Origin: Rehmannia glutinosa
Taxonomy: Eukaryota; Streptophyta; Magnoliopsida; Lamiales; Orobanchaceae
Assembly: GCA_016081115.2 (NCBI GenBank)
Contig: CM071930.1
Location: forward strand, 6,739,419 to 6,803,418
Reading direction: 5' to 3'
Length of the DNA: 64,000 bases
Part shown: positions 22,337-32,600 of the stretch, in pieces
How positions within the stretch are numbered: the first letter of the stretch is position 1
Layout of the letters: every line of letters begins with the position of its first letter
Notes under the pieces: model-generated
The model's database searches: none
What the model saw: only the letters and a program-made list of their open reading frames with translations
What the model was told of the DNA's origin: nothing
Translations under genes and position numbers: made by a program

Positions 22337-24901
22337 TCATCTAGCTTCATCAAGGTTCAACTGTGAAAACACCTCACCAGCATTAACTTGACTCACATCC
22401 GAGAAACTATACGAATCATTACGCAATTCATCTTCACCAATGTCAACACTATCAGACGGCAACCGTCGAACAACCGGCATCGGTAAACCCCAAGCGACAT
22501 CCGTCGTGCTGTCTTCGTACGGTTCTCTTGGCACAACCGTGTTTTGAAGCTGCAGACAGTATTCCAAGTCCCACAAAACATCAACCATATTCGGCCTGTC
22601 GGCTCCATTTTCTTGCAAGCACTTCTCTACTGTCTCACCGAATTTCCTCAACGAGTTGGGATTAATTCTCCCCACGAGCAAATGATCGATGATTTTCTCT
22701 AACTCGCCCTTTCGTTGACACGACACTCCCCAATCAGCCAAGTTAACTTGCTCCCGAGGAAGCAAATGGTCGATCACGGGGCGTGCACAGAGTACTTCAA
22801 GAAGTACAACTCCGAACGAGTACACGTCCGATTTTTGAGTTAGCTGTAAACATTTGAAGTACTCAGGGTCCAGATAGCCGAAGCTGCCTTTAACGTCGGT
22901 ACTCACATGAGTTTCTTCGAACAGGCCGGACCTAGAAAGCCCGAAATCAGCTACTTTAGCGACGAAATGCTCGTCGAGCAAAATGTTGGTCGACTTGATA
23001 TCGCGATGGATGATCGTCCCGGTCGAGCCAGTGTGAAGATAGTGAATCCCTTTCGCCGCACCAATGCAAATCCGAAGCCTTTCGTCCCACGACAATTCGG
23101 ACCGCGAAATCGATTCCCTAGATTCTCCTTGCGAGAAGTACAAATGGTCTCTTAAAGTCCCCTTCTCCATAAACTCGTAAACAAGTATCATCTCGTCCCG
23201 TTCGTCGCAATATCCGATCAACGAAACGAGATGGTGGTGTCGGATTTTGGACAAGACCATTATCTCCGTTTGGAATTCCGGGAGGCCCTGCCCGTGCCCC
23301 GGCTCGCTTCTTTTCACCGCGACTTTCGTACCGTTTTTCAGCATTCCCTTGTAGACTTTCCCAAAACCTCCCTCGCCAATCATCAATTTCGCATTGAATC
23401 TTTTCGTGGCATAGAGGATTTCCGAGAAAGGTACCTTTAAACCGAGATGTAAATCCGCGAGCGGAGAGCCACTCGCGGTTCTAACCGTCGTCCTACTATA
23501 CGAACTCCCTCCTTGAACAGGAGCCAATGGAAAATCAAAATCCTCAACCGGCTTCGATTTTCTCCTTTTCAAACCAAGCACAAACACAATTACGATAACC
23601 AGAGCTAAAATCACACCACCAACAACACAACCAATAATGACAAGCAAATGCTTTCGTTTCGAATCACTATTTCCTGATGAAGCCGAACCTATGTGATCTC
23701 TAATGAGCTCCATAATCTCTACACCATTCAGAAAAGCCATTTGATCGCGTAAACGCCTTTTAGGGCCAACGCTAATGTTCATAAAACCAGAATCATCCGC
23801 ACTAACCACGAAATCTCTGTAAAAAGGAGCCGCCGGTTGAGAAATAACACCAAAAGGATATATCTCTAAACTGAACTCACTATAAATATAGAGATTGAAC
23901 CTCAAGAACTCATTCGTCGTTCGACTAACAATGTCACAGAAATGAACCCGAACGAGATGATCGGCTCCTTTCTTCACATCAAAACGCCACGAGATATTGA
24001 AATTGCTTAGTGATCCCGATCCACTGTTATTATCAATGTTCATTTCTTTTGCTGTTCTGTATACAAAATCAGGGGCATCAAATTCAGTGGCCCCTGGAGC
24101 CTGATAATTAGGCTTGCCACCATAAACTTCACTATTTCTAGCAGAGTTTTTTATGAACAAATAATTATCATCTGGTATCCAATACCTCAACAAGGAATCA
24201 TTATTAGGCATAATATTTGGCCCTCCAACATTAATCCTATGAATTACGTGCAATGGACCATCCAAAACCCCATTATAATCCTCATCATTTCCTTCTGAAG
24301 TTACATGAGGGGCAAAATCAGGGATAAAGTCAGGTGGGGCAAGAAATACTTCAATTGCATTAACAAAAGCAAAATAATGATCCTTAAAAGGCACAAATTC
24401 AATCCTCAATTTTCCCGAAGCAACATTAAACAAGAATTCTTGAATGAGTGGAAAATTACCAACAAGATTGTATTTTTCGGCGGTGAAATTGGACAAACGC
24501 GAAAACCCAGAAGCTGAAACGCTGAAACGAGCGTAGGAGAGGTTTCCCAGAGAGGAAAAGGGGTAAAAATGGAAGCGTACCACATAAGGGCCTGTTTGGT
24601 CTACATTAAATTCGTACCAAGATGATTTTCTGAAAATTCTTGCGCTTTGATAGAGTGAAATAGCTGATGAACTGAGGTTTTGAACTGGTTTGCTGCCGCC
24701 TGAGGATAATACGAATTTTCCAGCGGGATTTTCGTCGCCGGTGAAAGTCCGGCCGGTGACTATGGGATTAGAAGATGACCCACAGTTGATGAAATAGAGA
24801 TCGGGTAAAGTGTAAGATGAAGAAGGAAAGAAAAGAGAAGAAAAATGGAAGAGAAATGAAAAATAGGAAAATATTTTGTGGGATTGAAAGGTTTCTTCCA
24901 T
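22337..24901 (-). CDS. CrRLK1L-family receptor-like kinase (malectin-like)
   Basis: 854 residues from the ATG at 24901; the open frame extends 8 codons upstream but without an ATG. An N-terminal hydrophobic signal peptide is followed by YFINCGSSSN, the start of the malectin-like ectodomain (about residues 34-400, two tandem modules), a transmembrane helix at about 419-444, then a kinase with P-loop GEGGFG (509-514), VAVK lysine (530), HRDIKSTN (D634) and DFG (652-654). The HRD arginine and all catalytic residues are present, so the kinase looks active. CrRLK1L proteins (FERONIA, THESEUS, HERKULES relatives) sit in the plasma membrane, sense wall state and RALF peptides, and control growth. 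They are normally intronless and 800-900 residues long, as here. It looks closer to the At2g39360/At5g24010 branch than to FERONIA itself, by memory only. A hAT element lies 68 bp upstream of the ATG. Confidence 0.93.
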   Translation of the reverse strand: MEETFQSHKIFSYFSFLFHFSSLFFPSSSYTLPDLYFINCGSSSNPIVTGRTFTGDENPAGKFVLSSGGSKPVQNLSSSAISLYQSARIFRKSSWYEFNVDQTGPYVVRFHFYPFSSLGNLSYARFSVSASGFSRLSNFTAEKYNLVGNFPLIQEFLFNVASGKLRIEFVPFKDHYFAFVNAIEVFLAPPDFIPDFAPHVTSEGNDEDYNGVLDGPLHVIHRINVGGPNIMPNNDSLLRYWIPDDNYLFIKNSARNSEVYGGKPNYQAPGATEFDAPDFVYRTAKEMNIDNNSGSGSLSNFNISWRFDVKKGADHLVRVHFCDIVSRTTNEFLRFNLYIYSEFSLEIYPFGVISQPAAPFYRDFVVSADDSGFMNISVGPKRRLRDQMAFLNGVEIMELIRDHIGSASSGNSDSKRKHLLVIIGCVVGGVILALVIVIVFVLGLKRRKSKPVEDFDFPLAPVQGGSSYSRTTVRTASGSPLADLHLGLKVPFSEILYATKRFNAKLMIGEGGFGKVYKGMLKNGTKVAVKRSEPGHGQGLPEFQTEIMVLSKIRHHHLVSLIGYCDERDEMILVYEFMEKGTLRDHLYFSQGESRESISRSELSWDERLRICIGAAKGIHYLHTGSTGTIIHRDIKSTNILLDEHFVAKVADFGLSRSGLFEETHVSTDVKGSFGYLDPEYFKCLQLTQKSDVYSFGVVLLEVLCARPVIDHLLPREQVNLADWGVSCQRKGELEKIIDHLLVGRINPNSLRKFGETVEKCLQENGADRPNMVDVLWDLEYCLQLQNTVVPREPYEDSTTDVAWGLPMPVVRRLPSDSVDIGEDELRNDSYSFSDVSQVNAGEVFSQLNLDEAR

Positions 24902-24969
24902 GGGTATTGTTTGGTGGAGGATCAAAGAGTGAGCATATTACAGTGTTATGTGTGAGAGGGGGGGACAAG

Positions 24970-26065
24970 TAGGGCTGATCAACAAAAACCGAAAACCGCA
25001 AAAACCGACCGAACCAAACCGCACCACACCGCAATTGATTATTTATAGGAAAAACCGCGATTAATATTTTTAATCTAAACCGCACCGCATAAGATGGTGC
25101 AATTACAATTTGAAGTCTCAAACCGCACCAACCGCACCGCAAATAGAATACGACATATATATTATCTATATATATCATTACATTTGTCTAAATCTATAGT
25201 ATATTTGTGTATAATTATGTATTGTCATATTTAATTATTTTCACTTGTGTATTATAAGTATATTAGTCAATTTACTCAATAGTTTAAACATCAAAGTCTT
25301 CATTTCTTGTTATGGATGTAAATTGTATAATGAGATTTATGTTGGGAAATTTTATGACATGGAGATTGAAATATTGACGTTATGGGAGAGTTTCAAAAAC
25401 TTATGCTTTTCGAAAAAAAATAATTTATTGTAGCAAAAGTAGTAGTTGAGAATCAGAAGTTGGTAGATTTTGAAAATAAAATCAAAAGTTGAGAATCAAA
25501 AGCTGAGATTTTTCGATGAAAAATTTGTAGAGGTGTTTATTTGTTTGTAAAAATCAAACTAGGAGCATAAACGGAAATCTAAAACACCCTCTCCATGCTT
25601 TTAGATTATCTTTTAGATTATGACTAAAAACGGTTAGAACCGGAAGGTGATACTTGCAAATACTAAAAAAAATGCTTTTTTAAGGCCAAAATATACGACA
25701 TACTTTTTTCAGTGATTACAAAAACTCCATATTTCTATTAGATTCAACTATTTTTTTTTTGAGGAAAAGATTCAACTATTATATATTATTGAAGTTGTTA
25801 TAATATTCAATTTAGGCAATTATAACATATCCTTAACTTTTTAATTATCTAATTGATAAGTTGTTTTTGCTCATTTGGATTGTTCCATATAATATTCACT
25901 TATTGTACGTTAAAACCGCAAAACCGCCCGAAACCGTTGAAAACCGCATGTTTGTTTTATTCTAAAAAACCGCGACTTGAACTCAAACTTGTGACCGAAC
26001 CGCACTTAGCAATTCGATTTGAAAATATTGAAAAAACCGCCCAAACCGCACCGTGATCACCCCTA
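24970..26065. mobile_element. non-autonomous hAT element upstream of the kinase gene
   Basis: 1096 bp with TIRs TAGGGCTGATCA (24970-24981) and, reverse-complemented, TAGGGGTGATCA (26054-26065), and a perfect 8-bp target duplication gggacaag (24962-24969, 26066-26073). Both ends carry many aaccgcaccgca-type subterminal repeats, the usual binding sites for hAT transposase. No transposase frame. The insertion lies in the 5' flank or 5' UTR of the CrRLK1L gene. Confidence 0.92.
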
Positions 26066-26073
26066 GGGACAAG

Positions 26074-27184
26074 CTTGCAAATTGCAACATGGAATTTAAT
26101 TGGTTAGAGATGTAATAAAGAAAAGGGTGAGGTTGACTTGAGTTGAATCGAAGTCGTTGGATTATGTGAGTGGATTTTGGTTCCAAACACGATATATAAT
26201 CGAGTGGGACATAGTTCGATTTTGGATTTTGTTTTATTCTAAATAATATATTTTAGAGTGTTGATAATACATGTGATGAGAGGTAAATTCGTCCTTCAAT
26301 TATTGTTTATTCAATTATTTAATTACTTAAGTTCAGCATTATCACAATTAGTCAAAAAAAAATGTTTATAAATGATTTGATTTATAATTGTTATTATATG
26401 ATATCTTTTATCTACGGACGATTTTAGATATCAATTTTTATATCCGAATTTGATGCATTTCCTGGATATTTGAAATTTGCAAATCGTACCAAACCACCCC
26501 ACAGCGATGAACTTTCAATTTTGGTCCGGCCGGTAAAGTGGCAAGGTTGGGATACATTTTTTAGGCCCCAAATGAGTCGGACTTTTTTGGTCCGGTCCAT
26601 TAGGCCCAAAAAAATTGACTGGTCCGATTCTCCTTTGTATTTTCGTGGGTTGGGCTCCAAAAATAGTGGGTTGGTATGGTTTGACCCGACTCGGCCCGAT
26701 TTTTTCTTTGCACCACTGGCTCGTTTGACACCTCTTCTGGACTATGGTGGCTCAGTGTTCTAAAAAGCGTTAGTCGGACAACTGATTGGGGCCTAGCGTC
26801 TAGGCGAGCTTTGACGAGTTAGGCAGAACATAGACGAGGTTAGACGAGGCCTCATCAAAAATAAAACGTAGACGAATAAGAGTAGCCTAGCGTCTAGGCG
26901 GAGATTTTTAGAACAGAGGTTGCGCTGATTCTAGAACACTCATTATACACAATTCTTATTGAGACTGAAAATGTTATCATATATATCAAAATGAAAATAT
27001 TAAACCCGTCTCTCTATTATACAAAACTGGAAAAAAAAGTTGTAATCTGCAGTTTTTAATCTCTGCATATTTCTTTTGTTTTTCAACATTCTATTAGTTT
27101 CTCAAAACTCCTGCAACTAAAAAAAAAAACCAGCAAAATTCAAATAGTAATTTACTACCCTTCTTGTTCCCTCACCACAAGAAA
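26074..27184. other. intergenic between the kinase and GT47 genes
   Basis: No gene. Contains a degraded hAT-like fragment at about 26470-26738 (ends in a cgtttgacacctct motif; resembles 8770-8990) and a 160-bp inverted-repeat element at 26756-26915. AT-rich DNA fills the rest; 27000-27180 is the probable 3' flank of the GT47 gene. Confidence 0.5.
26756..26915. mobile_element. small inverted-repeat element
   Basis: Starts tgttctaaaaa and ends tttttagaaca, with internal ctagcgtctaggcg blocks repeated at both sides. No clear target duplication was found, so the class is uncertain. Confidence 0.5.
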
Positions 27185-28579
27185 TCAATCAGACCATTCT
27201 TTATCCTCCTTAATCCTCTCCAAAACCCCATCAAAAGCAACATCAAAAGCATCCTCAAAACCTCCATTAGACATCCCATAAATAATCCTGGGAATAGTCT
27301 CAATCACTTTCTCCCTCTTCCTCCTAATCTCCTCTTTCCCATACCTCATCAAAACCTCCTTTATCGTACGGCTCCCATTCCTCACCTCCTCGTGGTCTAT
27401 AAAAACCGAGTAGCTCTCCGGCTCACCCGGCAAGAACCACTCGTACTGGTCGTAAGCCGTCCTCTTCCAGAAAAAAACCGGCACCGAACCGGCCACCATG
27501 CAGTCGAAAACCGACCGCCGGGTGAAACTGTCCCCTCTCGGCTGCAAGCAAAACTCGGACCCCAAAAGGGCTTTCAGTGTAACCGACGAGTCGGTGGAGC
27601 ACCGACCCGAGGCGCAGTCCACGACCCGACAAAGATCCGATTCGTTTTTGCAGTAACTCAGTAATAGCCCGCGGAAATCGTGGTTGACCCAGTTCCGGGT
27701 CGCCCCGATGAAAGTGAAGAGGGTGGAGCGATTGTAGTCACGCGCGTAGTTTTGCCATTGATTTAGGGTTTCTCTCGTCCTGGGGTGGAATCCTGTGGGG
27801 TAAGGTACACTGACATCGCGTGCGTCCCCAGGGGCCTTCTCTATGATGAAGCGGGTCACTTTTTGCATCTCGAGCATGTTTAGGAAAGTGGAGCCCCAGA
27901 TTTTTCCCGGGTCGGTTAGCCGACGGAAATCCCATGTGATTCGGCCTATCGTGATGAAATGATCAGAGCCGTTGGATCTCTTCCAGTATTTCTGATTCTT
28001 GACCCACGTCAGCATCATCTCGCAATGCCAGTCGCGTTTGGAGGTGTCGTTCGTCCATAAGTACTTTCCCACCGCGAGTCCAGCGTAGAACGGGATGTAG
28101 AACGCCGCAGCAGATTCTGGCTTTAGGGTTCTACATTTGTGCTTTAAAATACGCTCGTGAAATATTAGCTCCAAAGCAAATTGGTTCGTCCGGTACCACG
28201 ATTTCGAGAGATTCTCCGGCAGGAAGGGGCGGAGCTCGGCGGCGGGGCCGCCGTACCCGTGGTTGGAAGCGACGCCGCATTGCCAGTTCCAGGGGTTTAA
28301 ATCTGTGCAATTGTGCAGTAATAAATCCTTGTTGAACATGGTCGGAAGATCGTAGACGTACACTTTGCCGGAGAGGCATTCTTCAGTGTGATTGGAAACG
28401 ACGACGCTTTGCTCGAGAAAACAGGGCGGCGAATTGCGAGTGACGACGGAAATGACGAGAGCTTGGATTAAAAAGAAAAGGATGAAGAGAAATAAACGAG
28501 GGTGTGCAGAAACGTAAATTTGCGCTAATTTAAGGATTTTGGGAGGTTTTTTCTGAGATTGGGTCTCTGGTGAGTTCAT
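27185..28579 (-). CDS. GT47 family A glycosyltransferase, xyloglucan galactosyltransferase-like
   Basis: 464 residues, type II membrane topology: a basic N-terminus, a transmembrane anchor at about 29-47, then an exostosin/GT47 domain (about 70-425) starting GKVYVYDLPTMFNKDL. Conserved blocks include AAAFYIPFYAGLAV (157-170), RSNGSDHFITIGRITWDFRR (201-220), VSVPYPTGFHP (256-266) and FCLQPRGDSFTRRSVFDC (343-360), the probable nucleotide-sugar-binding part, ending in VPVFFWKR. Family members such as MUR3 and XLT2 add galactose to xyloglucan side chains in the Golgi; related ones use other sugars, so donor and position are not determined here. Length is normal and the ATG gives a proper anchor. 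No intron. A paralogue lies 7.7 kb to the right on the same strand. Confidence 0.92.
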   Translation of the reverse strand: MNSPETQSQKKPPKILKLAQIYVSAHPRLFLFILFFLIQALVISVVTRNSPPCFLEQSVVVSNHTEECLSGKVYVYDLPTMFNKDLLLHNCTDLNPWNWQCGVASNHGYGGPAAELRPFLPENLSKSWYRTNQFALELIFHERILKHKCRTLKPESAAAFYIPFYAGLAVGKYLWTNDTSKRDWHCEMMLTWVKNQKYWKRSNGSDHFITIGRITWDFRRLTDPGKIWGSTFLNMLEMQKVTRFIIEKAPGDARDVSVPYPTGFHPRTRETLNQWQNYARDYNRSTLFTFIGATRNWVNHDFRGLLLSYCKNESDLCRVVDCASGRCSTDSSVTLKALLGSEFCLQPRGDSFTRRSVFDCMVAGSVPVFFWKRTAYDQYEWFLPGEPESYSVFIDHEEVRNGSRTIKEVLMRYGKEEIRRKREKVIETIPRIIYGMSNGGFEDAFDVAFDGVLERIKEDKEWSD

Positions 28580-29051
28580 AACTGAATTTACTGAGAAATA
28601 ACTGAAAATGGTTACCAGGGGAAAAGAAAGGAGGAAGAAGGAGATGTGGCAATGAAGTTTTACAGACAGACAGGGGACAACGTGGGATGCTTTTTATTTT
28701 CATTTACAATTCATTAATGGTGGGGGAATTGAATTGGATGCAGGGGATGGTGCCGACGTTTTGTGAATATAAAGATCTAATAGGAGGAATACTGGTAAAT
28801 TTTGTGTAATGGTAATTTGCTTTAATAAAGTAAAGAGGAATTGAATTCATAATGTAAGATTTTTAGGCAAAAGTTGGTGAGGTAATTTGCTTTACGATTA
28901 CTTTGAGAAGATTTTAAGAGAAAACAAAAACTTGTGTGGGATGGATGACATATTATGTTTCTGAATGATATTTCATCTTTTATTCTATGTCGGGCTGGAG
29001 TAGGACGCACATCCCACGGTCGACGGTTGGGTTGGGACAACAAGTCACATG
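28580..29051. other. upstream region of the first GT47 gene
   Basis: No gene. On the minus strand a tttatattc TATA-like stretch lies near 28768, about 190 bases before the ATG. Function not shown. Confidence 0.4.
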
Positions 29052-29059
29052 GTTGACGA

Positions 29060-29663
29060 CAGTGGCGGATCCACATGCTAATGTGGGGGTACAGTTGTAC
29101 CCCCAATTTGTAAAAATCCAACATTAAAATTTAGTTGAAAAAATAATAATAATAAATTTGTACCCCCTGTTTTTAAAAAATAACTAAAAGAATCTAAATA
29201 ATACAATACAAATCTCCACAATAAAATTTAAAAAAATTAAAAATTAACTTAATAACGTGAAAAAATAAAATATATGGTAAAATCTGTAAAAACAAAATCC
29301 ACAAAAATAAATCTAATAAAACCAATAATGTTACCAAAACTAAATTTTCTTGTTTCCTATTTTCTTAATTACTTTATTTAGTTCGTCTGTACATGTGTTT
29401 AATATTTTATTTATTGTTACACAATCAATTTTTGCAAAAATTTAAACAATATTTTGTTGTATGACTTTAATTTTTTTATTACCACTCTGATAGGTGTGGG
29501 TATGGTGGGGATCGAACCCATGTATCTCACTTGGAAAATTAAGCATTAACACGTGTGCGCTACATTCAATCTCCGTACAATTTTAAATATTAAACAATAT
29601 TTATGTGTATTTTTTTTAAATATTTATCGTACCCCCATACTCAAAATCCTGGATCCGCCACTG
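29060..29663. mobile_element. non-autonomous hAT element with a CAGTGGCGGATCC end
   Basis: 604 bp. The TIR cagtggcggatcca on the left is matched by tggatccgccactg on the right, with a perfect 8-bp duplication gttgacga (29052-29059, 29664-29671). Adjacent blocks (gtgggggtac and gtacccccat) extend the similarity. A box B-like ggttcgatccc on the minus strand (complement near 29509-29520) suggests a tRNA-related segment was acquired. No protein gene. Confidence 0.9.
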
Positions 29664-29671
29664 GTTGACGA

Positions 29672-32600
29672 TCGGGCTAGAGCAGCACGCATGTTCTAAA
29701 TATTATTTGGTTTTCGTACTTTACTCATACATCTACTAGTTCGTCGTACATGAATTACTTATGCTTTTAATATGCTGATTTTCACCGTAATTTCTAATAA
29801 AATTTAATAATATCCAGCTCGGATGTCAGTCGTGCAGTTCTAGATGAAGATGATTATCACATGTATAAGAACCTGATGATTTAAGTTTGATTTATATTTC
29901 AAATTTATTATGATGGTTTTTATGCACGTGACAATCATCCGTACAATGAAATAGACGATGAAAAACCCTTATGGGACGAAAATAAAATATGTACAGTGTA
30001 ATAGAAAACAAAAATCCCTTTTGGAACATAAGATCACATCCGAAACAAGATGGATTGATCTGCTATTACAAAATAGTATTTCATCTCTTAATGTACATAA
30101 AAGCTATAATATTAAAAACTCGCAATTAAGGTTTAATTATGCTTTAAAATTAATATAATAGTTTTTATTCAAATGATAATCATTTGTATAGGAGATAAAG
30201 CAAAATATCACGTCCAACAAAAGCAGTCTGAACCTTGAATGAATAATGTGTATCCATTAGAATAGAAATAGTGGAATAGGTACTATGACGTCGCAAATAT
30301 CTTTGGACATGAGTCACATGACACGAAAGTGATTCAAAGTTCAAACCCAAGGAAGAAAAACAGTAAACTTGGTCATATTTCAGGTTCGTTTTATAAAATA
30401 AACTTTTGGCAACATGATCATTCACTGTCTTATATACCAATTAATATTTTATATTTTGCTTCTTTTCTTTAATCGTTTTTCTTTTCAAACTGAAGAAAGT
30501 AAAAATATACCCAATTTAAGGCGTCCTTTCTGCCTATAATTTTATATTTTATTATGCATTACGCAATTCACGGGAATGAAAAGTACAACGCTGGGAGTTT
30601 CGTGAAGTTATACAGTTCAACTAATAGGTGTCACATTTAGATTTGTAAACGAAAACTAATAGTTGACTAGTCAACAAATGCAACATAAGGCCTTGGGTAA
30701 TGACTAATGAGTTGATAGTAAGTGGGTGGTACCAATTTCCTAATTGTCACGTTTATCCCAACATATAAATGTGATATTTTCCTTCTCAAAAAAAAATGTG
30801 ATATTTTTTTAAAAAAAAGAACAATTTAAAATAAGATATATGTCGCAATCAAAAAAAGTTATGTATTAAGGTTAAAAAACGAATTAAGCTACTCGATATT
30901 CGATTCGTGATCGATTGTTGCCATGACCTTCTTTTGAATTCTCAAAACTTCTATAACTCCATGCCCGCAACAAGATTTTCTTTTTCTTCATAATAGTGGG
31001 TACGAAAAATAGTAAATTGGTTCAAGCTTAAGGATAGTAGGTTCTAAAGAAAGTGAATTACTTCGCTTAATTCCCTTCTTTCCTAGCATATGATCTTCTG
31101 ACTTATGTGGTTAACATGAAAAGGAGCTTAGCTCTTTAACAAATAAATACTCGTTTGAATTCGATTCATTAACATAATGAATCAAGCTTTAACATACTTT
31201 TCATTCGATAAAACGTAAAGCTCAGCTCGAGCTAGACTCGATTAGTAAAAAAGAATAAAAATATATACAAATATATCAAGCTACTCGAGCTTTATATTTT
31301 GGGTAGGTTTTAATAATTAATGTAATATTATTTTTACAACTAGATTATACTTTTCAAATTTACAAAATTATAATTTCTTATTTTCAGTCAATTAAACCAT
31401 TATTTGGGTAAACTCTAATTATTAAGGTAAAATTATTAGAACAACTACTTTATACTTTCTTAACTTAAAATAATGACTTTTCTAATAAAAAATATTTAAT
31501 GAATATAATGCTTCACAAGTAATATAATTTTTTTTGATAAGACTTACTAAATAAAAACTTAAAACTTAAAATTAAAAATAAATTAAAGAATTTCAAAAGC
31601 AAGCATATAAAATCTAAAAATATTTAATAATCCAAAATTATCTGAGAATTCACAAATTTATTTAAATAAATGAAATTATAAAATAAAGACTTAAAATTAC
31701 CAAATAAATCTTGATAAATCTTAAAATCATTTCATAAAATCTAAACAATACTAAAATAAATCTGAAGTTGCTATAATAAAAATATAAATCGTTGAATAAA
31801 TACAAAATAATCAAATAACATCTCAAATTATTTGAAGAGTTTTAAATTTACGAAATAAAATCCAAAACTATTCAAATAAATGAAATATAAAATCTTAAGT
31901 GACATAATACATCATTCTTTCCAAATTTGACAAATTGCAATTTTTTAATTTTCAAAGTAAATCTATTTTTCTTACCTTAGTATAATTTGTGTAAATTCTG
32001 GTGATTAAGGTAGATAAAATGCAGCTTTTGTACTTTCTTAATTTAAATAATTAAAATTTATTAAATGAGTAAATTGAATTTTCGTGAAAACAGATTTTAA
32101 ACATACTGTGAATTTGAATTCAACAATTACAATTTTCATATTTTTTATCACAAAAAACAATATTTATTTTGTTAATTTCTTATGAAAAATCATAATTCTT
32201 TCTGGATATGTATAGCAAATATCTGATCAAATATGAAAATATCAAACAACATGCTACACGATCCGAATAGGACAATACAAATATGGAGAATGAAATTAAA
32301 TAAATATAATATAGAACACAAGACTAGCACAAAATATATCAAATTTTAAATATTAATAAATGAGACTTATATATTCTTAAATTTGCATTGCATAGTTATT
32401 TTAGAAACAAAATAGATATATATACATATATATGAATTTTTTAGAAATGAAAATGTAAATGCTTTTTTGGATATAAATAAGTAAATACTAATCACATAAA
32501 AATTATATTTACTTGTTGATTATCCGGTTATATCTATTTGTTTATCTCAAATAAAAAAATTATTATTCATCCTGTTTTGTTAGATCGCTTTTCAAATAAT

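Noticed and set aside
21445..24901. PIP peptide and CrRLK1L kinase as a ligand-receptor pair
   Set aside because: Known PIP receptors are LRR kinases and CrRLK1L ligands are RALF peptides; adjacency alone is not evidence.
27164..27664. 166-codon plus-strand frame
   Set aside because: Shadow of the GT47 gene on the opposite strand.
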